DNA of 64,000 nucleotides from Plenodomus lindquistii (Eukaryota > Ascomycota > Dothideomycetes > Pleosporales > Leptosphaeriaceae). Location: assembly GCA_025504975.1 (NCBI GenBank), contig JANUWI010000006.1:868001-932000 (forward strand), given 5' to 3'. Under the pieces are notes generated by a model, which was not told the origin of the DNA, ran no database searches, and saw only the letters and a list, made by a program, of their open reading frames with translations. Below, piece by piece: positions 24,363 through 35,645 of this stretch. Position numbers and translations under genes: made by a program. Positions within the stretch are counted from its first letter, which is position 1, and the number at the start of each line of letters is the position of its first letter.

Positions 24363-25490
24363 CTAAGCGATCTTTTCCACCTCCACAAAATTCCTCTCCG
24401 CCTTCTTCAACCCTCTCTCGCTACCCCCCAAAACCTTCTCCAAAAACCCCACCGTAAACTCCACACTAACACCCTGCATCCTCTCCCCCTCCACCGTCCC
24501 TAGTACCTCCCCCACCTCATTCGGCAACACATCCTGCAACCCCAAAGCCGCAGTGACCAACGGCAAGTCTGAGAAACTATAATGCGCTGCACCTTTGACT
24601 TCGTACTCTGCCTTCCACCCGGAGAGATTGGGCCAGATACCAGCCCAGGAAGGATCAGTGTCTTGAGTTTTGTTCTCATGGCCGAGCAGCATAAAGGGTT
24701 TATTTGTACCTGTCTCAAGGACGGGGCCAAACAAGCTGCCGTCAATGTTGAGAGTGCCGCGGAGGTACGATAACTGGTTTACTGCGGCTGAGGCGGCAGC
24801 ACCACCAAAGGAGTGCCCGAAGATTGCTGGTTTAGGGGATTTCGCGAGGCCGGGGATGTATGCGGCGGACGACTTGTTGGAGAGTTGGGTGTAGAGGAAA
24901 TGAATGTCTGCGACGCGGGTGCTGAGTGCGAGGGCAATGTCTGCGGAGCTTTCGATGGCTATGGCGGTGATGTTGCTGCCGTTGGGGAATTCGACAAAGT
25001 CGGCGTCGTAGGGGTGGTCGATGGAAAGGATGGTGTAGCCGGCTGCTGCGACGCTTTGGAGCATGCTGTTGTATAGAAGACGCGAGGTTGCGAGCGCGCC
25101 CGAGAATATCACAAGTGGGGACTGGTGGGTGTTGCAAGACTTGGACTTGGTAGTGTTGGCGCAGGTCTCGAGCTTGAGGCTAGAGAAGGAGCCGTCTGGA
25201 AGGCCGTAGGCGGCGAACTTTTCGTTTTGAAAAGCTGCGGTTGCTGGAGGCATATAGAGCTCGGATTTCTTGGTGGCGCAGTTGGAGACGGGGGAGTATG
25301 TGGAGGCCATGATGGAGCGGGTGCGGTTGTCTTTCGCGAAAGGATCAAGACGAGATGGATCAGTCAATGCGAAAGTGGTGATGGTTACATCGTAGCGCTT
25401 GGGTCCGACCACAGGGAGTATAATGCTAATGCCGATTGAAGACAGTGCGAGTACTTGGAGCGTGGTGGCTAGGAGGTTGAGATATGGCAT
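24363..25490 (-). CDS. PAF-acetylhydrolase-like alpha/beta hydrolase
   Basis: This is an esterase or lipase related to platelet-activating-factor acetylhydrolase, which cleaves short sn-2 acyl chains from phospholipids. It is a single exon of 375 residues starting at ATG 25490. An N-terminal hydrophobic stretch (about 5-28) could be a signal peptide or anchor, and NxS/T sites (NRT, NGSN, NKSS, NLSG) suggest passage through the secretory pathway. The nucleophile elbow is GHSFGG with Ser227. A candidate acid lies after NIDGS, and a candidate histidine is in GAAHYSFSD (about 309). Fold and catalytic class are well supported. The actual substrate is inferred. It is divergent from the Zn2Cys6 gene at 26078. 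Confidence 0.82.
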   Translation of the reverse strand: MPYLNLLATTLQVLALSSIGISIILPVVGPKRYDVTITTFALTDPSRLDPFAKDNRTRSIMASTYSPVSNCATKKSELYMPPATAAFQNEKFAAYGLPDGSFSSLKLETCANTTKSKSCNTHQSPLVIFSGALATSRLLYNSMLQSVAAAGYTILSIDHPYDADFVEFPNGSNITAIAIESSADIALALSTRVADIHFLYTQLSNKSSAAYIPGLAKSPKPAIFGHSFGGAAASAAVNQLSYLRGTLNIDGSLFGPVLETGTNKPFMLLGHENKTQDTDPSWAGIWPNLSGWKAEYEVKGAAHYSFSDLPLVTAALGLQDVLPNEVGEVLGTVEGERMQGVSVEFTVGFLEKVLGGSERGLKKAERNFVEVEKIA

Positions 25491-26077
25491 GATGGAGAGT
25501 CAATGTAAAAGAGAGATGTTAGAAAGAGCGCGGAGCTTGTGAGGTGAAGACTATGATGGAAGCGATTCTTTCCCTCTCTTATACACATCTTTGTTGAGGT
25601 CTACTCGCACATGCAGAAATAACCAACACGTACCCAGCGCCCTACCATTGCTCCTTACGGTCAAGTGAGTTCGTCATCCTCCAGATGGACCCGTTGAAAA
25701 ATGACTTCCTTGAGGAAAACAAAAGAGGATCTCCACAAATTTCACACATCGTGCCTGAATGGTATGTATAAGCCTTGGCTGTGAAGGTTGAAGTCCAGGA
25801 TCGACTCATAGAGATGTTCACCATTCCAATTCGATGCTAGCGCACTTTCTATTGCTTCCTATTCCAGTTTAGTGTCGTCTCTATCTTCAGCCTCATGATC
25901 GGGCCGACATTGACAAAATGACAAAGCTCTGGTTGTCAAGACGCATCCATCGATGAATCATGGGGTGCGTAGTATTCTTTCCAAATGGGACTCTTAAGGT
26001 TCGCAGCCCCTCATGTGTCGCAACGCCATCCCAGGAGAAACCACTCACCCATCTGCTACTGAGGCCTTTCCTTTCGC
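25491..26077. other. Shared promoter, hydrolase / Zn2Cys6 regulator
   Basis: These 587 bp separate two divergent start codons. A CGG-G-CCG palindrome lies at 25900-25906 and could be read as a minimal Zn2Cys6-type site, but such a short match is weak. No gene is seen. Confidence 0.45.
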
Positions 26078-27647
26078 ATGCCCGCACTGATTGGCCCCTA
26101 TGATGGGCGCAAGGCTCGCCGGAAGCGTTGTAATGGCTGTGTCAAGCGCCAGATCAAGGTATGTATACTCTGATAGCGCAATTTTTCTCTGGCCCTGGAA
26201 TCCGGACTGACTTGCGGAGTGCCATGGAGGTGTGCCGTGCGAGCACTGTGTACGAACTGGCCAACTATGCATCATGAGGGCCAAGACTACACAACCGAGC
26301 GTCATCTTCGTCAGCAGCACGTTGAATGAAGATATCAGGACACCTGCTGTGTCCATCGCTCAGAGAGCCTATCCCAGTGCCTTGACCAGACAAATAACAC
26401 CACGAACGACAGACTTCTACTTGCCGTACTTCTTCACTCAATTCCTACCATCGAATAGATTCACTGGTGAGAATGTGGCGATCAACCAAGATCTGCTTGT
26501 CATGGTTCAGGACTCAGCAAGTCTGAGAGATGCGATTGATGCTGTAGCTGCCCTTCATGCTAAGCGATGGGAATATCTCAACTGCTCGGAGCAGGCGAAG
26601 GCTGTAAATTCCGAGGCTTTACAAGCTTATATGCGTTCCGTGCGGTCAGTGCAAGACAGGATCTTGGCAGGGTCTTTCATGCATGACAGATCGGCTCTGT
26701 GGACTACTTTCCTATTAGGTCTCTTTGAGGTGCGTACAGTACTGATCAGCGACTCCTCTTCCGCTTTCCCATGCGCTGACTGCATACACTAGCTTATGCA
26801 TGACTCCACTGGGATCAACTGGCTCGCTCATTTTCTACATGGAACATCTACGCTGCTCCGCATCCAAAGACCCGAAGCGTTGACATACCTAGATGCACAT
26901 AGTATTCAGCGACGCTCGTTCTTCCTCGCCACTCGGATCTTTGAGATTTCGCGTTCGCTTATCTTCTCATCGCCGACCTTCCTCAGCTCATTAGAGTGGA
27001 CGACAGCTTTGGCAAATTTCTGGTCTACTGCGGGTGCTGCGTTCTGGCACCCGAAGGAAGCACTGTTTGATCTTTTGCCGCTCATTGCAGACCTCAGCAT
27101 ACGTGGAGCAAAGTTTTGTGAGAACGCAGCTCTTTTCCCGACAGAGGAGCAAAGGGCGCAGATCGAGGCTCTTGGTTCTGAGGGTTTCCGGATGCGAGAG
27201 TCGTTGCAACAGTGGTGGATTGTGGCATCCGCGTGGAATAATGAGTTTGAGGAGCGTTTTGCTGCTTGTGGCTCCAGAAAGTTAGATGAAGAGCTCCTCA
27301 TGGGGTACATCTACTACCATGCCATTAGCATCTATCTCTCAGGGACGTATGATTATCATCCACACTGGACATCCGACAACGCACCAATCTTGCCATATAT
27401 CACGATCAAGTGGCATGTGAGTGAGATACTGGGTGCAAGCTACAGGCTGCTGGATCAAGGCATAGCGGGTGTTCTGTTGTTTTTCCCGTTACGAGTCGCA
27501 GGGGCTCGCGCGAGGGACATGTTGTCGAGGAACACAATATTGGACCTGCTGAGCGCAACCTCAAACCGGGGCTACGTTGTAGCAGAAGCTTTCACAACTG
27601 ATCTGTCCGAACTGTGGGCAGGTAACAGCTGTGAGGCTGAAGTATGA
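26078..27647 (+). CDS. Zn2Cys6 fungal transcription factor
   Basis: This is a binuclear zinc cluster regulator. Exons are 26078-26158, 26220-26729 and 26793-27647, giving 481 residues. Intron 1 separates the third zinc cysteine from the basic stretch, and removing it restores the full cluster: cysteines 18, 21, 28, 34, 37 and 44, spaced C-x2-C-x6-C-x5-C-x2-C-x6-C. The basic segment CNGCVKRQIKC is typical. The rest (about 80-470) is a helical region resembling the Fungal_trans_2 type activation/ligand domain (LPYFFTQFLPS, RSALWTTFLLGLFE, WWIVASAWN). Its neighbours are the divergent hydrolase and the MFS gene beyond it, so it may regulate them. That is inference from position only. Confidence 0.88.
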
Positions 27648-28289
27648 GACAGTGTCCAAGGAAGCATGGCGGCACACGAAGGGAGCCAATTAGGCTGGGC
27701 TTGTGCCTGCTGATGCTGTGATTCAAGGAAGATGACGCACGCCTGAATAGAGCATGCAGCCGCGTTCTACATACATAGCACGCACACGAGGTTGATCATC
27801 GACAAGGGTAGCGCGATCGAAGCAGGGAACGTCCCGCGGAGGAAGAATGTGGGGCAGGGCAGGATCGCGATTCTTCGTTCGCCACAATACCATCCCTGAA
27901 CCATGGGAATATCAAAATCGCTGTCCGGATGGCTGGGAGCCATGGTTAACGGAGAGCGTTCATGTGACAAAGCTGCACATTAGTGCAATAATGATAGGCT
28001 TCCAACGGCGACTACTGGTATTCCGCAAGAACAACTTTTAGACTAGAACAAGCTGATCGTCAGAGGCGCGTGGCTTGCGGCGCGTCGTTGATACTAGATT
28101 TGCTTTATCGGTGACGTCAAACCCGCATTGGCAGTAGCCTTCCACACGCTCCCATCTTGTTTAGCCCCTCATCAACTCAGGGTCCCAATTGCGTGGAATT
28201 CTACAATCCTCAAAACACGCACCATCTTTCACTCTCCCTATCCTATTCTAACATCTCGAGACAGCCCGTTCCTGAGTGGCAGTACCATC
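27648..28289. other. Intergenic between regulator and DUF3292-like gene
   Basis: No gene is supported. It contains a perfect TGACGTCA octamer at 28112-28119 upstream of the next gene. Confidence 0.5.
28112..28119. promoter_or_regulatory. Perfect CRE/ATF-type octamer TGACGTCA
   Basis: A palindromic ATF/CREB site lies 171 bp upstream of the ATG at 28290. bZIP proteins such as AtfA/Sko1 bind this sequence. Chance occurrence in a 64-kb window is about one, so function is only suggested by its position. Confidence 0.4.
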
Positions 28290-30484
28290 ATGTCTACCGG
28301 CGGAGTAGTCTACAAAGACTTACTCCCGATCCCTGACACAGATCCAACTGAGGTGGAAGGGACAACCACTACGCTATTGAACGCGCCAACAGAGAGCCAT
28401 GCACTAGCACTACAGGCCGCCAAGTCAACCGTCCCGGAAGAGAAGGGTGCTGCTCAGATCGAGCATGCTGAAGAAGTTGTGGATCTTGGGTGGAACGAGC
28501 CGAAGGAGCATGTTGCAAAGCCTCTGGTAGGGGGACTGTCCAATGAAGATCTATGGCTTTTGGTTCGCCGTTTTAACAAGGTCAGCTCAGCTTGAATTCT
28601 GAATCGAATATCGTGTATTAACGACCCATAGCAAATGTACCATGTCAAAGAAATTGCAACAGCGCCCCCTGGCGGCCTGGACATGAATATTGCGGACGAA
28701 GAAGAGTTCTCCCCAGACAAGCTGCGAGCCAACATTGAACGCTTGTACATGACCATTGTAAGTCTATATTTTCATCATGACGAAGGCCTCAAGCTAAGAT
28801 TTGTAGGGTATTGGCATGATAGCGTTTGGAAAGCACATCGTCCGACTTCGTTCATGGCGTGAGACACGTCGCACCGCAGGTGCTTGCGCGGGGTATTTCC
28901 TAGCCTGGTATCTCGACTTGATCATGCCACTTATTTCCTTGATACTCGTAACACTCATCGTCTACCCTGAGTCACGGGGTGTCTTGTTTCCCCCAGCTCC
29001 GATCGCACTTGTTAGTTCCAAGGGAGGCGTCCAGAAGCCGAAGGCTGGGACTTTGGGCAGCACCGACAGTGCCACTGGTGCTCCTGAGAACCACAAGGGT
29101 GAAGCAGTTGAACAGGAGGCCTCCAACTTTGTCAATGGCTTTGCTTCAATTGCTCTATCAAGTGCGACCGGCAAACATCCACAAGGCGAGCCTCCTGAAG
29201 GGGATTCGCATGATAACAAAGTTCCCGATCCAACAAGGCTCGCTATCAGCGCTGCAGATGCAAAAGATAAGGCTTCTGGGGCTGTCCCAGGTAAGGAACA
29301 CGACAAGACGAAGGTACCTATGGAAACAGCAATGTGGACAAAGATGCGGCCTATCATGCACGCTCTTGCTGACGTCGCTGACACCTGGGAGCGCTTTGCC
29401 AAGTAAGTTTATCAATCACGGAGTCTTGAACGGCTCATTAACATCCTCTAGCATGCTCGAGCCAACACCGCCATTTCCAAAGAACAAGTATCACTTACGA
29501 TTAGCAAGTGTTGTTGCACCACTTCTTGTCGTCTCCTTGTTCGTCACTTCCTACATGTTCACTAAAGGAGTCACATTCGGCGTCGGATTTGGGTTTTTCG
29601 GCGATCCAATCATCTCTCGAGGTCTCGCTCTTTTGAATAGCAAGTTTCCCAACTGGCAGAAACTACTCGAGCTTCGCAACACCTTGCTCAAAGGCGTACC
29701 CACCAACGCCCAACTCGCCATCACACTTCTTCGTATCGGCGAAGCGAACAAGGCCCCTCTACCTCCTCCACCCCACGTCGCCCATGGACCCCCGGAGAAG
29801 CCCGTTGATATCAGCGAACAAGAACTGCGCGCCACGGGTGCAGACTGGCCCCTCAACGCCACCCAAGAAGAACTCGACGAAGCCATGGCGCATGATCCTA
29901 GTGTGCCCCATGAAACCGATGGTGTAGATATCGATGACGCGAAAGATAGCAAGCACGGCAAAAAGGGTAGTAAGATTCTCAACTTCTTCCGCGGCACCGT
30001 CAAAGGCGGTGTCGAGACCACCCTCACCGCCGACAAGATCAAAGCCAAGACTGGATCGACCCATGCAAAGAATCGGCTGGGTGCTGTACCCCCTAAGGAT
30101 GTGGATCTGACGTCTGGGCCTGTGGAGTTTATCTGCAGAAACAACGGCAAGAAAGGTCATGCGTACATTACGACCAAGGCTACTATTCCCTGCATTGCGT
30201 TTTCTACAGACAAGACGATCGAGAAGATTGGTAGTACAGATCGCGAGGACCTACATCCGCTGTGGAGTGTGCCGGTTGGAGATATCAGTGAGCTGCTCAA
30301 GGTGGGCGGGTTCGGATGGAAGGCGAAGTTGGTCGTGGGCTGGGCGATGGGGCGTGAGGTCGCTGATGGGTTGGTGATCACGACAAGGACCGGAGATACT
30401 GTAAGGCTTACGGCTATGCCATTGCGAGATGAGCTGTTCAACAGGCTTGTTGCCATGGGTGGCCAGAAGTGGGAATGTTGGTAG
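28290..30484 (+). CDS. DUF3292-like fungal membrane protein
   Basis: The function is unknown. Exons are 28290-28580, 28632-28757, 28807-29402 and 29452-30484, giving 681 residues with all phases closing. A hydrophilic acidic N-terminus precedes a conserved block (NEDLWLLVRRFNKQMYHV, then a PPGGLDMNIADEEEFSPDK segment). Two long hydrophobic stretches follow: YFLAWYLDLIMPLISLILV (about 155-180) and LASVVAPLLVVSLFVTSYMF (about 350-375). The C-terminal 200 residues read like a folded lipid- or membrane-associated domain (CIAFSTDKTIEKIG, LWSVPVGDISELLKVGG, RTGDTVRLTAMPLRDELFN), which resembles PH/GRAM-like strands. I recall such architecture as DUF3292; the assignment is from memory. An intracellular membrane location is likely. 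Confidence 0.8.
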
Positions 30485-30939
30485 AGCTTGGATGGTAGCA
30501 GCGAGTAGTCACGCTTGTTGCTGTACATCTTGGGGTATCGTGGAGTATACAGCATCTGGTATTGTTTCGCATAAGTATTCGTTTGGGTGCGTGAGGGAGT
30601 TCGCGGGTTCCGGGCACTGGTGTGTGGGTGGGATGATACACCTGGGATACCCTCAAAGCAATACACATTTATTACTTCTTTGATCGCTTCGGTCGTAAAA
30701 TTTCACTCAGCCAGATGTCCTTCAGTCACTAGACTCGTTCATTACGCTACCTGAGATAGTAGCCTGGGGTATACACACTCAGTTTCGTGCATGTAAATCA
30801 GCAGCATAGCCCACCGTGATGGTCTTCGCCTGATTTTCCAAACCCATCCGAACTCCCATACACCACTGAAGTCATTCCCACTCCCTCCAGAGCATACCGT
30901 ACCATGCCCAGACTCAAGTCGTAGCCACCAAAACGTATC
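30485..30939. other. Convergent intergenic region
   Basis: 3' flanks of the DUF3292-like gene and the SANT/SAP gene; nothing else seen. Confidence 0.5.
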
Positions 30940-32643
30940 CTACTCTATGTCAAAATCGAGATCGTCGGCATCCTGGGTACCTATAGTGCCCGCTTTGAAC
31001 GAGGGGTAAGCCTGAGCAGCAGCCAAGGCAATGCGGTACTTCATCTGAAGTTTGGTGCCATTGACGGCGAGGCCCTTGGAACGACACATCTTGGTAAGGT
31101 CCTCCTTGTTCCACTCTGAGTCGGCGTCCTTGAGCTCCTGAATGAGCTTTTCCTTCGTCTTGCCGGTGATTTCGAAGCCACGATCCGCACATATTTCGCG
31201 GAGGTCTTGCATTGAGACGTAACCGCGCGGATCGGGGGTACCAGGGGTGACGTCCTTCATATGGGGCAAGGTGACGGGAACGCCGTTGACGGCACTGCGC
31301 TTGCTGATAGCCTTCTTGACCTTGACTTCGGCGACAGCCTTCTGCTTCTTGATCTGCCGATTACGCTGGTTCTTCGCAATCGAGTTGGCTGTGGCCTTCT
31401 GGCTGCGGATCTGGGCTGTTGCAGCGCGCTTCATCAAGCGGTCTGCTATAGCGGCCTCCCTATCTGCGATCTTGTTTGCGACTTCCTCGGCTCGCTGGGC
31501 CAGGGCTGCGCGTGCTTCTTCCTTGGCCTTGAGCTGGATTGCTTCTTTGGCGTCTTTCTCTGCTTTTTCCTTGTTACGAGCTTCTTCGCGAGCGAAGCAG
31601 AAAGCTTCGCGATCAGCACGACGAGTGTCTGGGTCGTCATCTTCCTCGGTGGGAATGACTGCAGTGCCGCCAGTGAGGGTGTTGTAGCGTTCGCGGCAGG
31701 CGTCGGCGGAGAAGAGAGCGTCCTTGTTGAGACGGCGCATGTACTCGGAGACTTTGCGGAAGCGCCAGGCGCGAATGCGCTCTATCTCGTAGTTGATCTC
31801 AATGTCGGCAATGGCGAAGGCTTGCATCAAAATGTTGTCCTATGCATCAGTCAGTCTCGATTCCAACGCGTTGAGCAATCGTGTGAGCACTTGCATCTTC
31901 GAGCTCCCACTCCTTGTACCCTTCAGAGAGCAGGAAGTCGACATTGGCCGCCTGCGCAAGACGAATACGCATGATGCGAGTAGAGATAGACTTTGGGTCA
32001 TAGCGAATGCCACCATTCTTAGCCACCCTATCTGCAATTGCCTTATCGCCATAGCCCAAGTCGCGCATATCCATCATCAGCTGATCATCTGTGTCCAAGA
32101 TTGCGGTCACACGCTTATGGTAAGCGGGGAGACAGTCACCCTTCATAGGTTGACGACGACCAAAGGTGCCGAGGACACGGGAAGTCTTGGTTGGTAGGCT
32201 GCCAATGTCATCGTTCAAGAGGAAGCCCTCACCGGCTTCAAACTTGACTTCATCGACATCGAAGCGGCGTGCAGGAGGAGAGCTGATGCGGGCACGCTTG
32301 CGTTTGTGACCTGTGCTAGGAGCTTCGAACATTTCTTCAGCCTTACCCTCGTTGTCGTCGTTGGGCAGACCGAGATCATCGTAACCCTCAAGCATGAAGT
32401 CATCATCGTCGATCTAGAATGTTAGTATCTGAAATGGATGTAGCTTTCCAATGTTGCGTACATCGTCGGGTCCTTCAGCATCATCGAGGTAGCCGTCGTC
32501 ATCGCTCGCTGCCTCGTCGTCGACGTTGTCGTCAAGCTGAATGTTGTCCATGATGTCGTCATCTGTGGACAATATTAGTAGATTGCATGAGCGAGGCGAT
32601 CACATGTATACAGACCGTCAAGGCTGAAGCCGTGGTCCGCCAT
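30940..32643 (-). CDS. Uncharacterised nuclear protein with SANT-like and SAP-like segments
   Basis: I do not recognise a named family. Exons are complement of 32616-32643, 32462-32562, 31895-32413 and 30940-31839, giving 515 residues. The N-terminus (MADHGFSLDDDDIMDNIQL) is very acidic, followed by a basic KRKRAR nuclear-localisation-like run. Two helical Myb/SANT-like blocks follow: one around ILDTDDQLMMDMRDLGYGDK (about 115-170) and one around ILMQAFAIADIEINYEIERI (about 217-275). A long Ala/Lys/Glu coiled-coil stretch (about 295-405) comes next. The C-terminus has two SAP-like helix-extended-helix motifs (DLREICADRGFEITGKTKEK and DLTKMCRSKGLAVNGTKLQM). This suggests a chromatin or DNA-associated protein. 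The third intron (31840-31894) has a GC donor (GCAAGT); no GT donor keeps the frame. Confidence 0.75.
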
Positions 32644-32871
32644 TGTGGTGGCTGCAATGCCGTTCGGGTACTTGTGGGGTGTGATGTAGGTGCGAAGTAG
32701 GACAGGGTGGTGTGAGAGTTTTTGTGGACCGTCGGATCGCTTGTTGAAGTACTCTGTGCTATCACATGCAGAACTGTCTGCGCAGGTGAAGCTAGTGGAT
32801 TGTGTTCGCCAGCCTCAGAGGTGAACGTACAAATCACTTCAAGTTTTGGTCTGCTGACTACAACTGTGTAC

Positions 32872-32907
<36 letters not shown>

Positions 32908-33936
32908 AAGAGAAAGAGAGAGAGGGGACCACTGAGGTCAATCTATCAGCTGTCAAATAGGTAGAGATGTAGAATGATCTGATTATATAGCAACACAGCA
33001 AACGGTCAAGATGCGGGCGCTAACCGCTCACCTGCTGATTATGAGTCCCAAAGTGGCGAAGTGATAGTGGTTGAGCTGTTCAAGAACAGGAAGAGTATCA
33101 ATAGACCAGATCTGGTATGTACGTTAAGAAAATCAATACATGGGCGTCTTCGAGGTGCCTCGAGAGTTGACTTGTGATGTCGGAAATGGGCGCTTCTTTA
33201 ACGCTAGTGCGGGCGAAGCGTGTAATTCCAAAGCAATCAATACGACAAGTGTACCGGAAGAGCCTGTCTTGGACTACTTCAAGGTGACACCATAGTATAT
33301 GAGACTTAACTTAAACTTGGTTTCGCGTTCCAATAAAATGTGCAATATAAAAGTGAAAGGGAGTAGCATAAGTTCATGTGTTCTGCAGTCAAATGAAAGA
33401 CATCCATATGATTATCCATCTCTTATAATCCATAACTCTAGGAAATCATGCGAGGTTTCGGCAAGAGGCTCTCGAGCTTGGAGGACATCGTGGAGGTACA
33501 GGAGGCCATGGAATGATGACGACCAGTGGCACAAGTTCGGATGAAGATTGATGTAACTCCTCAGCTCTATGAAGGATCTATCGCACAATTCTGACACATT
33601 TGAAAACGAGATGAGTCGCTGGTCGAGGTGAACGTGGTGCATGTTGAGCATGGCCGTTTGGCATGTGCAAATTGACGTGGGTTGGTGTGGCGCTAGCTCT
33701 AGACCGTGACCCCTGCCTATGACGCAGCCGTTCCCCCAAAATGCGGGACAACAATCAGGGCTGGCGACGACGACATGCTTACCACCAAGGCGCGTACAGA
33801 AATCGCCTCCGAACATGACATGCTCCACACAATAACCTCCTCTCCCACCCTCTGAAAACCCGCCTACATACTCGCCCGCCTGCATACTCCTCTCACACTA
33901 ATCTCACCACAACTCTTTAACCATATTACTTTCGCC
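32644..33936. other. Divergent intergenic region with microsatellite
   Basis: No gene is supported in these 1.3 kb between divergent starts. It contains the GT/GA microsatellite at 32872-32925 about 230 bp upstream of the SANT/SAP gene. Confidence 0.5.
32872..32925 (+). repeat. (GT)n(GA)n microsatellite
   Basis: A GT run of about 17 nt passes directly into a GA run with two AAAG interruptions. It is a compound dinucleotide tract in the upstream region of the minus-strand gene. Confidence 0.92.
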
Positions 33937-35425
33937 ATGTCGTCCTATCTCCAGAAACTGCGTCGGCAGTCTAAGAATTTAATGCCTGGGAGCGAGACGA
34001 AGTCTACAGAACCCAAAGTGCAGGATACACCGAAAATCGAAGAAACCCCTGCTGGACCTAGCGATGCGATCCCACCAACGCCGACTGTCACCGAACCCAG
34101 CGAAGAAGCAGGTGTAGAGCCAGTCCTCGATGCAGAAGATCAGAAGTTCTTGGAACGCCTGGCCGCCATAGCAAACGAGCCCGAAGGCGACGCACCGCCG
34201 CTGCCTACACGCCCTACACAGCCTATTGAAGCCGTAGACAGCACTGGTCAGAAGCACGTTGGTCGCGATGCACAGGAAGCCCTCATGGACGGCGCAGATA
34301 AAGTTGCACTTCCCATGAGTCCACCCGAGACAGCTGCTGACGATGATGTCAAGGGCAAGGGAAAGGGGAAGGGCGTCTTATCGTACTTCTCCATGCCCAA
34401 GTTCGCCAAGAAGGATGACAAGGCTTGGACCAAGATGGGCACCGAAAAGAGCAAGCCGGTCATCACAGCCAAGGACAAGTCGCAGTTTGCAGACGACCTG
34501 CAGGCTGCTGCTGAGGCGTCCAGACATGCTAGTCTCTCTGAGAAGCAAAAGGAGGACAAGGAGCTCACCGAGGTTCTGGATCAGCTCAACCTCTCCGCGG
34601 TCAACAACCGAGTCTTCTCTTTCAGCAAGGAGTCAGAAGAGCTTCTAAACAAGTTCACGCAAGTCCTAAAAGATCTCGTCAACGGTGTACCTACTGCGTA
34701 CAACGACCTGGAAAAGCTCTTTACCGACTACGACAACCAGCTGAAGAAGATGTATGGCAGTCTACCTCCCTTCATGCAGAACCTCGTCAAGAGTTTACCT
34801 GCCAAACTCACAGCAACATTGGGTCCCGAGATTCTTGCCGCACAATCAGCAAAGCCTGGCTTTGATGCACAGGCAGCAAGCGGTAGCAAGTCGAAGAAGT
34901 CGAAGATCCCATCGATCCCATCCTTAAAGTCGCTTGTAACCGCTCAGGGTGCTGTTGCTACTGCCCTCAGGAGCATCGTCAGCTTCTTGAAGCTTCGCTT
35001 CCCAGCTTTGGCGGCTGGAACCAATGTCATTATGGGCTTGGCAGTGTTCGGTAAGTCTGATGTGACCCTCACCTCATCATTGCTATACTAATGTGTGAAC
35101 AGTCCTGCTGTTCGTATTCTGGTACTGCCACAAGCGTGGTCGTGAGACTCGCCTAGAGAAGGAAGGCCTTGCAGCTTCAGAAGCCCAGCTTGGCGAGAGC
35201 AGCACTTCTTCTATGAACGACGGCACTGATTCTATTTTCGGCGATAAGCCAAAGGGCAACGATGGTGATGCTGGCGAGCCCAAGCCTCCACTAATCATCT
35301 CTGATGGCCAGGATTCTGAGGGAACAACCGCAGCTGTTGCGGATTTGCCCAGTGTCTCTCACTTGCCTGATCCAAAAGATGGCCAGGTTCCTGTCCCCGC
35401 GACCCCGCCACCGCAGCACAAGTGA
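33937..35425 (+). CDS. Conserved-looking protein with one C-terminal membrane segment, function unknown
   Basis: I do not recognise the family. Exons are 33937-35050 and 35103-35425 (52-bp intron), giving 478 residues. The N-terminal 170 residues are Pro/Glu/Thr rich and disordered. Short basic motifs (VKGKGKGKGVLSYFS) lead to a helical middle (about 190-310) with KESEELLNKFTQVLKDLVNG and LPPFMQNLVKSLPAKL. A Lys/Ser-rich linker (GSKSKKSKIPSIPSLKSL) precedes a hydrophobic stretch (about 345-380: LAAGTNVIMGLAVFVLLFVFW). That stretch is cut by the intron and followed by CHKRGRETR. The last 85 residues are acidic and Pro rich. A single-pass membrane protein with both tails cytosolic or nuclear is plausible. 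Confidence 0.75.
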
Positions 35426-35645
35426 GATTGAAGTTCGCGGTGATAGTCAGTATTTCATAAGATCTCTTTGGTCGAGATTGCATCCCTTTGCGTATACCCT
35501 CTTAAGTAATGTCCTAATGAAACACACGTCATGAAACATATCACATATCCTATATCCAATCATGGTGAATTGATCAAAGCATCCTGGCCTGCACCCGCTG
35601 TCATAGCATATCGAAAACGAGCACAATAAGAACCAAGTCTCAGTA

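Noticed and set aside
30940..32413. Two separate minus-strand genes around 31840
   Set aside because: The GC-AG intron joins them exactly, and neither has its own convincing start or stop at that point.
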